Origin: JAAFIP01 sp043769005
GTDB taxonomy: Bacteria > Pseudomonadota > Gammaproteobacteria > Burkholderiales > Burkholderiaceae_C
DNA length: 22,393 nucleotides
NCBI GenBank assembly: GCA_043769005.1
Contig: JAYVJV010000036.1
Span: 1 to 22,393 of the forward strand
Direction of reading: 5' to 3'
Below are positions 15,877-22,393 of the stretch, one piece after another (position 1 is the stretch's first letter; the number at the start of each line of letters is the position of its first letter). Made by a program: the position numbers and the translations under genes. The notes under the pieces are model-generated. The model made no database searches and was not told the DNA's origin. It saw only the letters and a list, made by a program, of their open reading frames with translations.

Positions 15877-16435
15877 AGAGGCTTAACGTTTGAGGAGCCC
15901 TGCACTCAAGCACGCGTCAGGTTGACTGATGGGGTTAGAGTTCACCACACAAACACAAAAAAGAGAATTGGAGCCGCCACCATAAAGACGATGGCTGGCC
16001 ACAGATCACGAACAAGCCCCGGCAGTTCTCTGCGCGGATCAGTGTGAACCCGCGTTTTAAAAGCCTCATGTGATTCGTGTGCATCGAATTTGTAGCTGCA
16101 AGCTAGCTTGGGTAAATTATGACGCACATTGCACTGCGTTGAGCTACCGATGTGAGCGGGGCGTATCGCGGCGGCTGGCACCGCCAGTCCGCTGGATGCT
16201 GTGCATCGGCTGGTGGTGTAGCTCGTCACTATCAATTTGCTATTATTTTCATAGCTGCTTACGCAAATATTTGTTGGGCTATGGCCTGATTTGGCATTCA
16301 AGATAATGCACGAGGCCGTGTCGCATCGACGCGCACCGTGTACGCGGCTTGGTAGGTAGGTGGGTGGGGAGCGGCATGACAAGCGGGTCGCTGCCAGTCT
16401 GTTTCGCTATGCCAGCTCGATCAAGCGGTCAGTAC
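15877..16435. other. Gene-free stretch with repeat and possible gene debris
   Basis: About 560 bases without a supported gene. On the - strand at 15942-16050 there is a short hydrophobic coding-like run (LVRDLWPAIVFMVAAPILFF) that could be the end of a lost membrane protein, without a convincing start. A Comamonadaceae-type intergenic repeat lies at 16231-16303. No terminator, tRNA or clear promoter was seen. The region marks the edge between the accessory DNA and the housekeeping block. Confidence 0.5.
16231..16303. repeat. Intergenic repeat of the 'atagctgctt' type
   Basis: The segment with TCATAGCTGCTTACGCAAAT, then TTGTTGGGCTATGGCCTGAT and TTGGCATTCAAGA, resembles the abundant short element of Comamonadaceae genomes (atagctgc, a variable inner part, then a 'gctacaggcc..tttggcttcaa'-like end). 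Identification is from memory; no second full copy is in the window. Confidence 0.5.
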
Positions 16436-17245
16436 TTAGAGTTTGTAGTCGTAGCCAATGGTGATGGGTGCGTGGTCAGAGAACTTTTCGGCTTTGTAGA
16501 TTTCTTCGTCCCGCGCCAGTGCGGCAAAGGCGGGCGTGGCCAGGTGGTAGTCTAGCCGCCAACCGACGTTTTTGGCATAGGCCTGGCCGCGCTGGCTCCA
16601 CCAGGTGTAGCAAGTGTCGGTGGTGTCAGGGCGCAACTGGCGGTACACATCACGCAGGCCCTTTTCGGCCAGCAGCTGAGTCAGCCAGGCGCGTTCTTCG
16701 GGGAGAAAGCCGCTGTTTTTCACATTGCTTTTGAAGTTTTTCAGGTCGACCTCCTTGTGCGCAATATTGATGTCGCCGCACAGCACGAGTTCGCGCTTTT
16801 TCTTCAGCGCCACCAGGTGCGGGTATATCACGTCCAAAAAGCGGTACTTGGCCGCCTGCCGATCCTCGCCCGACGAGCCGCTGGGAAAGTAGCTGCTGAT
16901 GACCGAGAACTTGCGCGTGGGCGTGTCAAAGCGCAACTCGACATAGCGGCCCTCGGCATCAAACTCGCCGCCATCAAAGCCGACCACCACATCGCTGGGC
17001 GCATGGCGGCTGTACACCCCCACACCGCTGTAGCCTTTTTTCTCGGCAAACTGAAAATAGCCTTGCATGCCCGCAATCTGCTCAAACTTACCCGCCATAT
17101 CGCCTGCCTGCGCCTTGATCTCCTGCACGCACATACAATCGGGAGCAGATTTTTCTACCCAAGCCTCCATCCCTTTGGTGGCTGCCGAGCGGATGCCGTT
17201 GAAGTTCAGGCTGGTAATGCGAAAAAGAGATTTTTTTAGGGACAT
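16436..17245 (-). CDS. xth: Exodeoxyribonuclease III
   Basis: The 269-aa product is an ExoIII/APE1-type AP endonuclease and 3'-5' exonuclease for base-excision repair in the cytoplasm. Visible active-site motifs are N14 (SLNFNGIRS), E42 (CVQEIKAQ), YSGVGVYSR, the D158-I-N160 pair (CGDINIAH), D232 (WRLDYHLA) and the terminal S-D257-H258 (FSDHAPITIGY). The start is ATG at 17245; the frame is open far upstream, but that part is antisense to pyrE. The start codon is only 3 nt from the divergent pyrE start, so its ribosome-binding site and promoter must lie in pyrE coding sequence. Length is normal for the family. Confidence 0.95.
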   Translation of the reverse strand: MSLKKSLFRITSLNFNGIRSAATKGMEAWVEKSAPDCMCVQEIKAQAGDMAGKFEQIAGMQGYFQFAEKKGYSGVGVYSRHAPSDVVVGFDGGEFDAEGRYVELRFDTPTRKFSVISSYFPSGSSGEDRQAAKYRFLDVIYPHLVALKKKRELVLCGDINIAHKEVDLKNFKSNVKNSGFLPEERAWLTQLLAEKGLRDVYRQLRPDTTDTCYTWWSQRGQAYAKNVGWRLDYHLATPAFAALARDEEIYKAEKFSDHAPITIGYDYKL

Positions 17246-17248
17246 GGA

Positions 17249-17938
17249 ATGACTCTCAATAAACCTGACAGTAGCACCGCAGACCAGCTGGCCCTGGATT
17301 TTGTGGCTTTTGCCATTGCATCCGGGGTGCTGCGCTTTGGTGAATTTAAAACCAAGGCAGGCCGATTGTCGCCGTATTTTTTCAATGCGGGGCTGTTTGA
17401 TGACGGTGCCAAGCTGGGCCGCCTGGCGCAGTTTTACGCCCAGCGCATTTTGGCTAGCGGCATCGAGTTTGACATGCTGTTTGGCCCTGCCTACAAAGGG
17501 ATACCGCTGGCCGCCGCCGTGGCCATCGAGCTGGCCCGCCTGGGCCGCAATGTGCCCTATGCCTACAACCGTAAAGAAGCCAAAGACCATGGCGAAGGCG
17601 GAACTTTGGTGGGCGCAACGGTCAAAGGTAAGGTGTTGATCATTGACGATGTGATGTCGGCTGGCACGGCGGCTAGGGAGTCGATTGCCATTATCCAGGC
17701 GGCAGGGGCTACACCGCATGCCATGGCGATTGCCCTGGACCGGCAAGAAAAGGCCACCGAAGCAGGAGTGGATGTCAACCACAGCGCAGTGCAGTATGTG
17801 ACAAATGTACTGGGTCTACGGGTATGCACGATAGCGACGCTTGGCGACTTATTGCATTATCTGCATACCCATGGAGAAAGTATGGCGCGCCACACTGAAG
17901 CGGTGCAGGCATATCGTGACCGTTATGGAGTGAACTAA
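17249..17938 (+). CDS. pyrE: Orotate phosphoribosyltransferase
   Basis: The 229-aa enzyme converts orotate and PRPP to orotidine 5'-monophosphate in pyrimidine synthesis. It shows GEFKTKAGRLSPYFFNAGLF near the N-terminus, FGPAYKGIPLA, YNRKEAKDHGEGG (catalytic flexible loop) and the PRPP-binding motif VLIIDDVMSAGTA at about residues 128-141. The start ATG at 17249 is preceded by AGGGA (17238-17242), which lies inside the divergent xth gene. It is slightly longer than the E. coli enzyme (213 aa), as usual for betaproteobacteria. No attenuator-like leader is possible in the 3-nt gap, so control must come from within xth or be absent. Confidence 0.96.
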   Translation: MTLNKPDSSTADQLALDFVAFAIASGVLRFGEFKTKAGRLSPYFFNAGLFDDGAKLGRLAQFYAQRILASGIEFDMLFGPAYKGIPLAAAVAIELARLGRNVPYAYNRKEAKDHGEGGTLVGATVKGKVLIIDDVMSAGTAARESIAIIQAAGATPHAMAIALDRQEKATEAGVDVNHSAVQYVTNVLGLRVCTIATLGDLLHYLHTHGESMARHTEAVQAYRDRYGVN

Positions 17939-17998
17939 AACCCCGTGGGATGGAATAACACCAGAGTGACACAAGCTTGAAACGATGAGTAGAGTGCT

Positions 17999-18652
17999 AT
18001 GCAGACAAGTATCAAATTAACGCTGACCTTAGGGTTGTGGCTAACCAGTGCTTTGGCTTGGGCGGAAATCTATACTTGTGTAGATGCCAAGGGCCGCAGG
18101 ATGACCTCAGACCGTCCCATTGCCGAGTGTGCAGATCGCGAACAAAAAGAACTCAACAATAGCGGCACGGTCAAACGAACCGTCAAGCCGGTGATGACTG
18201 CGCAAGAGCGTCAGGCGCTTGAAGAGAAACAAAAAGCTGAAGCTGAAGAGCAAACACGGGTCGAAGAAGAAAAGCGTAAAAGCCGTGCATTGCTCAGCCG
18301 TTACCCTGACCGTACCAGACATGATAAGGAGCGCGCAGATGCTCTGGCGCAAATTGACGAGGTGATCAAAGCCGCCAACAAGCGCATTGGTGAGTTGGCC
18401 GTACAGCGCAAAACGATAGATACTGAGATGGAGTTTTACAAAAAAGATCCCAAAAAAGTGCCGTTCAATTTAAAGCGCCAGATCGAGGACAACGACAGCA
18501 GCGTCGCTGTGCAAAAGCGCTTTATTTCTGATCAGGATGAAGAAAAAAAACGTGTCAATACTCGCTTTGACGAAGAGTTGACGCGACTGAAAGCGCTTTG
18601 GCTTTTGGTGGCCCGTCCCTCGGGCCAACCGGCTGCAGGTCTCAAAAAATAA
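17999..18652 (+). CDS. Exported DUF4124-domain protein
   Basis: The 217-aa protein has a signal peptide ending LAWA before EIYTC and then the short DUF4124 motif (EIYTCVDAKGRRMTSDRPI, with a second Cys at AECAD). DUF4124 is a small periplasmic domain of unknown function, common in beta- and gammaproteobacteria. Residues of about 65-200 are highly charged with long Glu/Lys/Arg/Gln runs (ALEEKQKAEAEEQTRVEEEK), indicating a coiled coil. It follows pyrE by 60 nt in the same direction and could be read with it; a ribosome-binding site is weak. It ends convergently with gatB. Confidence 0.85.
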   Translation: MQTSIKLTLTLGLWLTSALAWAEIYTCVDAKGRRMTSDRPIAECADREQKELNNSGTVKRTVKPVMTAQERQALEEKQKAEAEEQTRVEEEKRKSRALLSRYPDRTRHDKERADALAQIDEVIKAANKRIGELAVQRKTIDTEMEFYKKDPKKVPFNLKRQIEDNDSSVAVQKRFISDQDEEKKRVNTRFDEELTRLKALWLLVARPSGQPAAGLKK

Positions 18653-18676
18653 TACACTCTGATTAGAGCGCCTGAT

Positions 18677-20203
18677 TTATTCCAGCTTGGCTTTGAGGAT
18701 GGCGTTGACTTGAGCTGGGTTGGCCTTGCCCTTACTGGCCTTCATCGCCTGGCCGACCAGAGCGTTAAAGGCCTTGTCTTTGCCCGCCCGGTACTGCGCT
18801 ACGTTGTCGGGGTTGGCAGCCAGCACCGCGTCGATAATTTTGTCTAGTTCGCCGCTGTCGTTCATCTGCTTGAGGCCTTTGGCCTCGATGATTGCATCCA
18901 CATCGGCAGACTCTTTGAGCCACAAAGCATCAAAAACCTGTTTGCCTGCATTGTTGGAGATGGTGTTGTCGGCGATGCGCTGGACCAATGCAGCCAGTTG
19001 CTCGGCGGATACGGGGCAGGTTTGAATGCCCAGGGCATCGGTGTTGAGGCGGCGCGAGACTTCGCCCATGATCCAGTTGCTGGCCAGCTTGGGCTCGCCG
19101 CTGGTCTTGGCGACAGCTTCAAAATACGCCGCCATGGCCTTGCTTTGCGTCAGTGTGGTTGCATCGTATTCGGGCAGGCCGTAGTCTTGCACAAAGCGCG
19201 CCGCCATTACACGCGGCAGCTCGGTCATCTGCGCCTGCACGCGCTCTACCCAGTCGCGGCCTATCACCAAAGGCGGCAAATCGGGGTCGGGAAAGTAGCG
19301 GTAGTCGGCGGCATCTTCCTTGGTGCGCATGGCACGCGTCTCGCCCGTGTCGGGGTTGAACAGCACGGTGGCCTGCTGGATGCTTTTGCCGTCTTCGATC
19401 TGCTCAATCTGCCAGCGCACCTCGTAGTCAATCGCCTGCTGCATGAACTTGAAGCTGTTGAGGTTTTTGATCTCACGCCGCGTACCAAACTTGTCGCCGG
19501 GCTTGCGCACCGACACGTTGGCATCGCAGCGGAAACTGCCCTCTTGCATGTTGCCGTCGCAAATGCCGATCCAGGTGACGATTTTGTGCAGCTCTTTGGC
19601 GTACTGCACCGCCTCGGCGCTGGAGCGCATGTCGGGCTCGGTGACGATTTCCAAGAGCGGCGTACCCGCGCGGTTGAGGTCGATGCCCGACTTCCCAACG
19701 AAGTCCTCATGCAGGGATTTGCCAGCGTCTTCCTCCAGGTGGGCGCGCACTAGCCGCACCGATTTTTTCACATCACCAAGGTAAAACTCCACCGAACCGC
19801 CTTGGACGACGGGAATCTCAAACTGGCTGATCTGGTAGCCCTTGGGCAGGTCAGGATAAAAGTAGTTTTTGCGCGCAAAAATGCTCTTCGGGGCAATGTG
19901 CGCGCCAATGGCCAGGCCAAATTCGATGGCGCGCTCAACCGCGCCTCGGTTCATGACGGGCAGGGTGCCGGGCAGCGCCAAGTCCACGGCGCAGGCCTGT
20001 GTATTGGGCTCGGCACCAAAGGCCGTGGAGGCACGGCTGAAAATCTTGCTCTGCGTGGAGAGCTGGGCATGGGTTTCAAAACCGATCACGACCTCGTAAC
20101 CCTGCACCAAGAGTGAAGGATCGACCTGGCGGTCGTCTTTGAAGTCAGTCGCGGAGGCGGTTGAAGGGGCGGTAGGTTCAGTGGTTTGCACAGATGCGTT
20201 CAT
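18677..20203 (-). CDS. gatB: Aspartyl/glutamyl-tRNA(Asn/Gln) amidotransferase subunit B
   Basis: The 508-aa product is the tRNA-binding kinase/transamidase subunit of GatCAB, which amidates Glu-tRNA(Gln) and/or Asp-tRNA(Asn). Typical GatB sequence is seen: YEVVIGFETHAQLSTQSKIF, CAVDLALPGTLPVMN, KNYFYPDLPKGYQISQFEIP and, at the C-terminus, the YqeY-like tail ending NPAQVNAILKAKLE. The ATG at 20203 is used because GGAGGG lies upstream and gatA ends one base earlier (TAA-C-ATG), showing coupling. A longer frame opens at 20242 but would overlap gatA. The N-terminal 40 residues before VQGYEVVIGFE are low-complexity Thr/Ala/Ser, a lineage extension. Confidence 0.96.
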   Translation of the reverse strand: MNASVQTTEPTAPSTASATDFKDDRQVDPSLLVQGYEVVIGFETHAQLSTQSKIFSRASTAFGAEPNTQACAVDLALPGTLPVMNRGAVERAIEFGLAIGAHIAPKSIFARKNYFYPDLPKGYQISQFEIPVVQGGSVEFYLGDVKKSVRLVRAHLEEDAGKSLHEDFVGKSGIDLNRAGTPLLEIVTEPDMRSSAEAVQYAKELHKIVTWIGICDGNMQEGSFRCDANVSVRKPGDKFGTRREIKNLNSFKFMQQAIDYEVRWQIEQIEDGKSIQQATVLFNPDTGETRAMRTKEDAADYRYFPDPDLPPLVIGRDWVERVQAQMTELPRVMAARFVQDYGLPEYDATTLTQSKAMAAYFEAVAKTSGEPKLASNWIMGEVSRRLNTDALGIQTCPVSAEQLAALVQRIADNTISNNAGKQVFDALWLKESADVDAIIEAKGLKQMNDSGELDKIIDAVLAANPDNVAQYRAGKDKAFNALVGQAMKASKGKANPAQVNAILKAKLE

Positions 20204-20204
20204 G

Positions 20205-21680
20205 TTACATGCCCTCCATGAAGGCGGGCGGTGTCCGTGCATGGAAATCAGTCACCTGCTGCAAGCGGTGCGCCGCATTGAGCAGCTTGGCCTCGCCAAA
20301 ATAGTTGCCAATCAATTGCATGCCCACGGGCATGCCATCTGCGCCAAAACCTGCGGGCACGCTCATGCCTGGCAGGCCCGCCAAAGAGGCGGGCAGTGTG
20401 AAGATATCGGCTAGGTAGTTGGCCAGCGGATCGTCGGATTTCTCGCCAATCTTCCAGGCCACAGTGGGTGCCACGGGCCCGGCAATGATGTCGCATTGCT
20501 GGAAGGCCTGCTGGAAATCATCGGCAATCATGCGGCGAATTTTTTGCGCTTGCAGGTAATAGGCATCGTAGTAGCCGTGCGACAGCACATAGGTGCCGAT
20601 CATGATGCGGCGTTTGACCTCGTCGCCAAAGCCTTCGGCGCGGGTCTTTTGGTACATGTCGGCCAGGTCGGTGTAGTGCGCCGCGCGGTGGCCAAACTTC
20701 ACGCCATCAAAACGGCTCAGATTCGAGCTGGCCTCGGCGGGCGCGATGACGTAGTAGACGGGAATGGACAGCTCGGTGCGCGGCAGGCTGATGGGCACCA
20801 GTTTTGCGCCGAGTTTCTCGTATTCCTTCAGCGCGCCGTCAATAGCCGCCCGCACGTCGCTGCTGAGGCCATCAGCAAAAAACTCTTTTGGAATACCGAT
20901 GCGCAAGCCTGCAATGCTATCGTTCAAGGAGCGGGAATAGTCCTCGGCGGGCATGTCCAGCGAGGTCGAGTCGCGGTCCAGATCGGGGCCGCACATGGCA
21001 CTGAGCAGCAGCGCGCAGTCTTCGGCGCTGCGTGCCATTGGGCCGGCCTGGTCCAGGCTGGAGGCAAAGGCCACCATGCCGTAGCGGGAAGCGCGGCCAT
21101 AGGTGGGCTTGATGCCGGTGATGCCGCAAAACGCAGCGGGCTGGCGGATCGAACCGCCCGTATCGGTGCCCGTGGCGGCGGCGCACAGGCCCGCAGCGAC
21201 TGCTGCCGCGCTGCCACCGGACGAGCCGCCGGGAATGCGCGCGGTATCCCACGGATTGAGCACCTTGCCATAGGCTGAGTTTTCATTGCCCGAACCCATG
21301 GCGAACTCGTCGCAATTGAGTTTGCCCAGCGTGACTGCGCCTTGCGCGGCCATCTTGGCTACGACAGTGCTATCAAACGGGGAGCGATAGTCTTTGAGCA
21401 TCTTCGAGCCTGCCGTGGTGGCGAAGTCTTTGGTGGCAAAAATGTCTTTGTGCGCGATGGGTACGCCGAGTAGCGGGCCGCCTTGCCCGGCAGCGATGCG
21501 CGCATCGGCGGCGCGGGCCTGCGCCAGCGTCACGTCGGCATCCAAGGCTAAAAATGCACCCAACGCGCTATGCTTTTGGATGCGCGCCAGGTAATGCTGG
21601 GTCGCTTCTACGGCAGAGATTTTTTTGGCAACCAGGTCTTTGGCCAGACGGGCAACGCTGAGGGTGTGAATCGCGGTCAT
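20205..21680 (-). CDS. gatA: Aspartyl/glutamyl-tRNA(Asn/Gln) amidotransferase subunit A
   Basis: The 491-aa product is the amidase subunit that releases ammonia from glutamine for GatB. It carries the amidase-signature Ser-cisSer-Lys triad: K78 in PIAHKDIF, S153 in GGSSGGSAAA and nucleophile S177 in GTDTGGSIRQPAAF, each one residue before the positions I recall for the Staphylococcus enzyme. Length is normal. It lies 17 nt after gatC and 1 nt before gatB, in the order gatC-gatA-gatB on the - strand. Confidence 0.97.
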   Translation of the reverse strand: MTAIHTLSVARLAKDLVAKKISAVEATQHYLARIQKHSALGAFLALDADVTLAQARAADARIAAGQGGPLLGVPIAHKDIFATKDFATTAGSKMLKDYRSPFDSTVVAKMAAQGAVTLGKLNCDEFAMGSGNENSAYGKVLNPWDTARIPGGSSGGSAAAVAAGLCAAATGTDTGGSIRQPAAFCGITGIKPTYGRASRYGMVAFASSLDQAGPMARSAEDCALLLSAMCGPDLDRDSTSLDMPAEDYSRSLNDSIAGLRIGIPKEFFADGLSSDVRAAIDGALKEYEKLGAKLVPISLPRTELSIPVYYVIAPAEASSNLSRFDGVKFGHRAAHYTDLADMYQKTRAEGFGDEVKRRIMIGTYVLSHGYYDAYYLQAQKIRRMIADDFQQAFQQCDIIAGPVAPTVAWKIGEKSDDPLANYLADIFTLPASLAGLPGMSVPAGFGADGMPVGMQLIGNYFGEAKLLNAAHRLQQVTDFHARTPPAFMEGM

Positions 21681-21697
21681 GGGGTTGGCAGTCTTCG

Positions 21698-21997
21698 TTA
21701 TTCAATCACCTTGGGCACCAAAAACAGCCCGCGCTCCACGGCGGGTGCGCTGCGTTGATTGGCCTCACGTTGGTTGGGCTCGCTGGCCAAATCACCCCGC
21801 AGTCGCAGAGCGATCTCCTGGATGGCAGCGACAGGATGGGCCAGTGGTTCGATGCCCCGGGTGTCCACCGCACGCATTTGCTCGACAATGTCAAAAAATC
21901 CGTTGATCTGGCCCAGCATGCGCTGGGACTCTTCGGGCTGCAGGTGTAGCCGCGCCAGATGGGCGATGCGAGCGATATCTTGTGCGTTCAGGGCCAT
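21698..21997 (-). CDS. gatC: Aspartyl/glutamyl-tRNA(Asn/Gln) amidotransferase subunit C
   Basis: The 99-aa product is the small belt subunit stabilising GatA-GatB. It begins MALNAQDIARIAHLARLHL and contains QINGFFDIVEQM and a C-terminal GLFLVPKVIE, all typical. The frame opens further upstream at 22132, but GatC homologues start at the MALN position, so ATG 21997 is chosen; its ribosome-binding site is weak. First gene of the gatCAB operon, divergent from mreB. Presence of GatCAB implies that at least one of Gln-tRNA or Asn-tRNA is made by transamidation. Confidence 0.95.
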   Translation of the reverse strand: MALNAQDIARIAHLARLHLQPEESQRMLGQINGFFDIVEQMRAVDTRGIEPLAHPVAAIQEIALRLRGDLASEPNQREANQRSAPAVERGLFLVPKVIE

Positions 21998-22257
21998 AGC
22001 TTGGGGTCGCAGGGTAAAGGCGGGCCGTTTGCAAACCGGCGAGGGTTTGTAAGCTGGTGTTTCCGCATCAAAAATAAGAGCATAAAGGGCTGTTTCAGCC
22101 CGGTTATGCACAGGGGATAGGGTATTATCCAATCTTTAGCAACCCGGTTGAAAAATCGGGCTAATTTGCACCAAAAAAAGGCTTTTTGGGCTGTTTTGAT
22201 GCCATGTTTGGCTTTTGGCGTGACCGAGCAGCTCCCCATGCCGGAGAGGATTTGAAG
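21998..22257. promoter_or_regulatory. Divergent gatC / mreB intergenic region
   Basis: This 260-bp region must hold promoters for both operons. It includes a 6-bp inverted repeat GGGCTG-TTT-CAGCCC (22088-22102) and a 7-bp one, CCAAAAA...TTTTTGG (22171-22189), in the mreB leader. A TATTAT element is at 22123-22128, without a good -35 partner. I could not assign either promoter with confidence. Confidence 0.4.
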
Positions 22258-22393
22258 ATGTTTGCAGCTTTTCGTCGGTACTTTTCCACCGACTTGGCGA
22301 TTGACTTGGGCACCGCCAACACCCTGATCTTTGTCCGCGATGTGGGCATTGTGCTGGACGAACCGTCCGTGGTGGCCATTCGCCACGAAGGCG
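22258..22393 (+). CDS. mreB: Rod-shape-determining protein MreB, 5' part
   Basis: The visible 45 codons read MFAAFRRYFSTDLAIDLGTA and then NTLIFVRDVGIVLDEPSVVA, the actin-like MreB N-terminus with the phosphate-1 loop DLGTANT. MreB forms membrane-bound filaments that direct rod-shaped cell-wall growth. The ATG at 22258 follows GGAGAGGA (22242-22249). The gene runs off the right edge of the window; mreCD usually follow. It implies a rod-shaped cell. Confidence 0.95.
   Translation, partial: MFAAFRRYFSTDLAIDLGTANTLIFVRDVGIVLDEPSVVAIRHEG

Noticed and set aside
15878..15945. Integron attC-like sequence (GTTAAGC on the - strand just before the ATG at 15876)
   Set aside because: The core-like heptamer and a CTCAAAC stretch are present, but the matching R'' core and the internal paired arms could not be found, and there is no integrase in the window.
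15942..16382. 146-aa - strand ORF ending in a hydrophobic segment
   Set aside because: Most of it crosses the intergenic repeat; only the last 35 residues look protein-like and there is no good start.
16436..17782. 448-aa extension of the xth frame
   Set aside because: Its first 179 codons are antisense to pyrE; ExoIII homologues begin near the ATG at 17245.
19264..19710. 148-aa Ser/Arg-rich ORF in the gatB region
   Set aside because: Shadow frame of gatB in high-GC DNA with biased composition.
22088..22189. Inverted repeats in the gatC-mreB gap as a terminator or riboswitch
   Set aside because: Arms are only 6-7 bp and the genes diverge, so no terminator is expected; no known riboswitch features were seen.

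Overview
The window looks like the chromosome of a betaproteobacterium of the Comamonadaceae type (Rhodoferax, Polaromonas, Acidovorax and relatives). This rests on the right-hand core block (xth / pyrE / DUF4124 protein / gatB-gatA-gatC / mreB), whose protein sequences read as typical of that family, and on copies of a short 'atagctgctt...' intergenic repeat that I remember as frequent there. No tool was run, so the taxonomic call is an inference.

Layout. (1) 1-778: the tail of a MOSC-domain gene fused in frame to an internally deleted IS91-family transposase. (2) 779-1253: an AT-rich non-coding stretch with a hairpin and two palindromes sharing TGGTA/TACCA half-sites, probably the control region of the next operon. 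(3) 1254-13875: a tight six-gene + strand operon: a giant multicopper oxidase (2182 aa) with a possible lipoprotein signal, an orphan 196-aa protein, an exported beta-propeller protein, a Sco-type copper/thiol protein, an exported cytochrome c fused to a periplasmic-binding-protein-like domain, and an unknown exported 558-aa protein. Gaps are 20, 2, -4, -4 and 17 nt. (4) 13872-16435: an accessory graveyard on the - strand: a RhuM-family gene broken by an in-frame stop, a LexA-like box over a near-consensus promoter upstream of it, a frameshifted DUF5615 toxin-like gene, a truncated unknown ORF and repeat remnants. (5) 16436-22393: ordinary housekeeping genes.

The main interest is region 3. 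The oxidase consists of three tandem A-B pairs of cupredoxin domains. Aligning the pairs by eye shows that all eight histidines expected for a trinuclear copper site, plus the four type-1 ligands, survive only in domains 1B and 2A. The equivalent positions in 1A, 2B, 3A and 3B are partly or wholly replaced. The ligand order along the chain is therefore reversed relative to ordinary laccases. This size and style fit the MnxG/MofA/McoA class of very large bacterial multicopper oxidases, several of which are tied to Mn(II) oxidation. Here the Sco protein could metallate the oxidase, and the cytochrome and propeller proteins could carry electrons or bind the substrate. The substrate cannot be read from the sequence.
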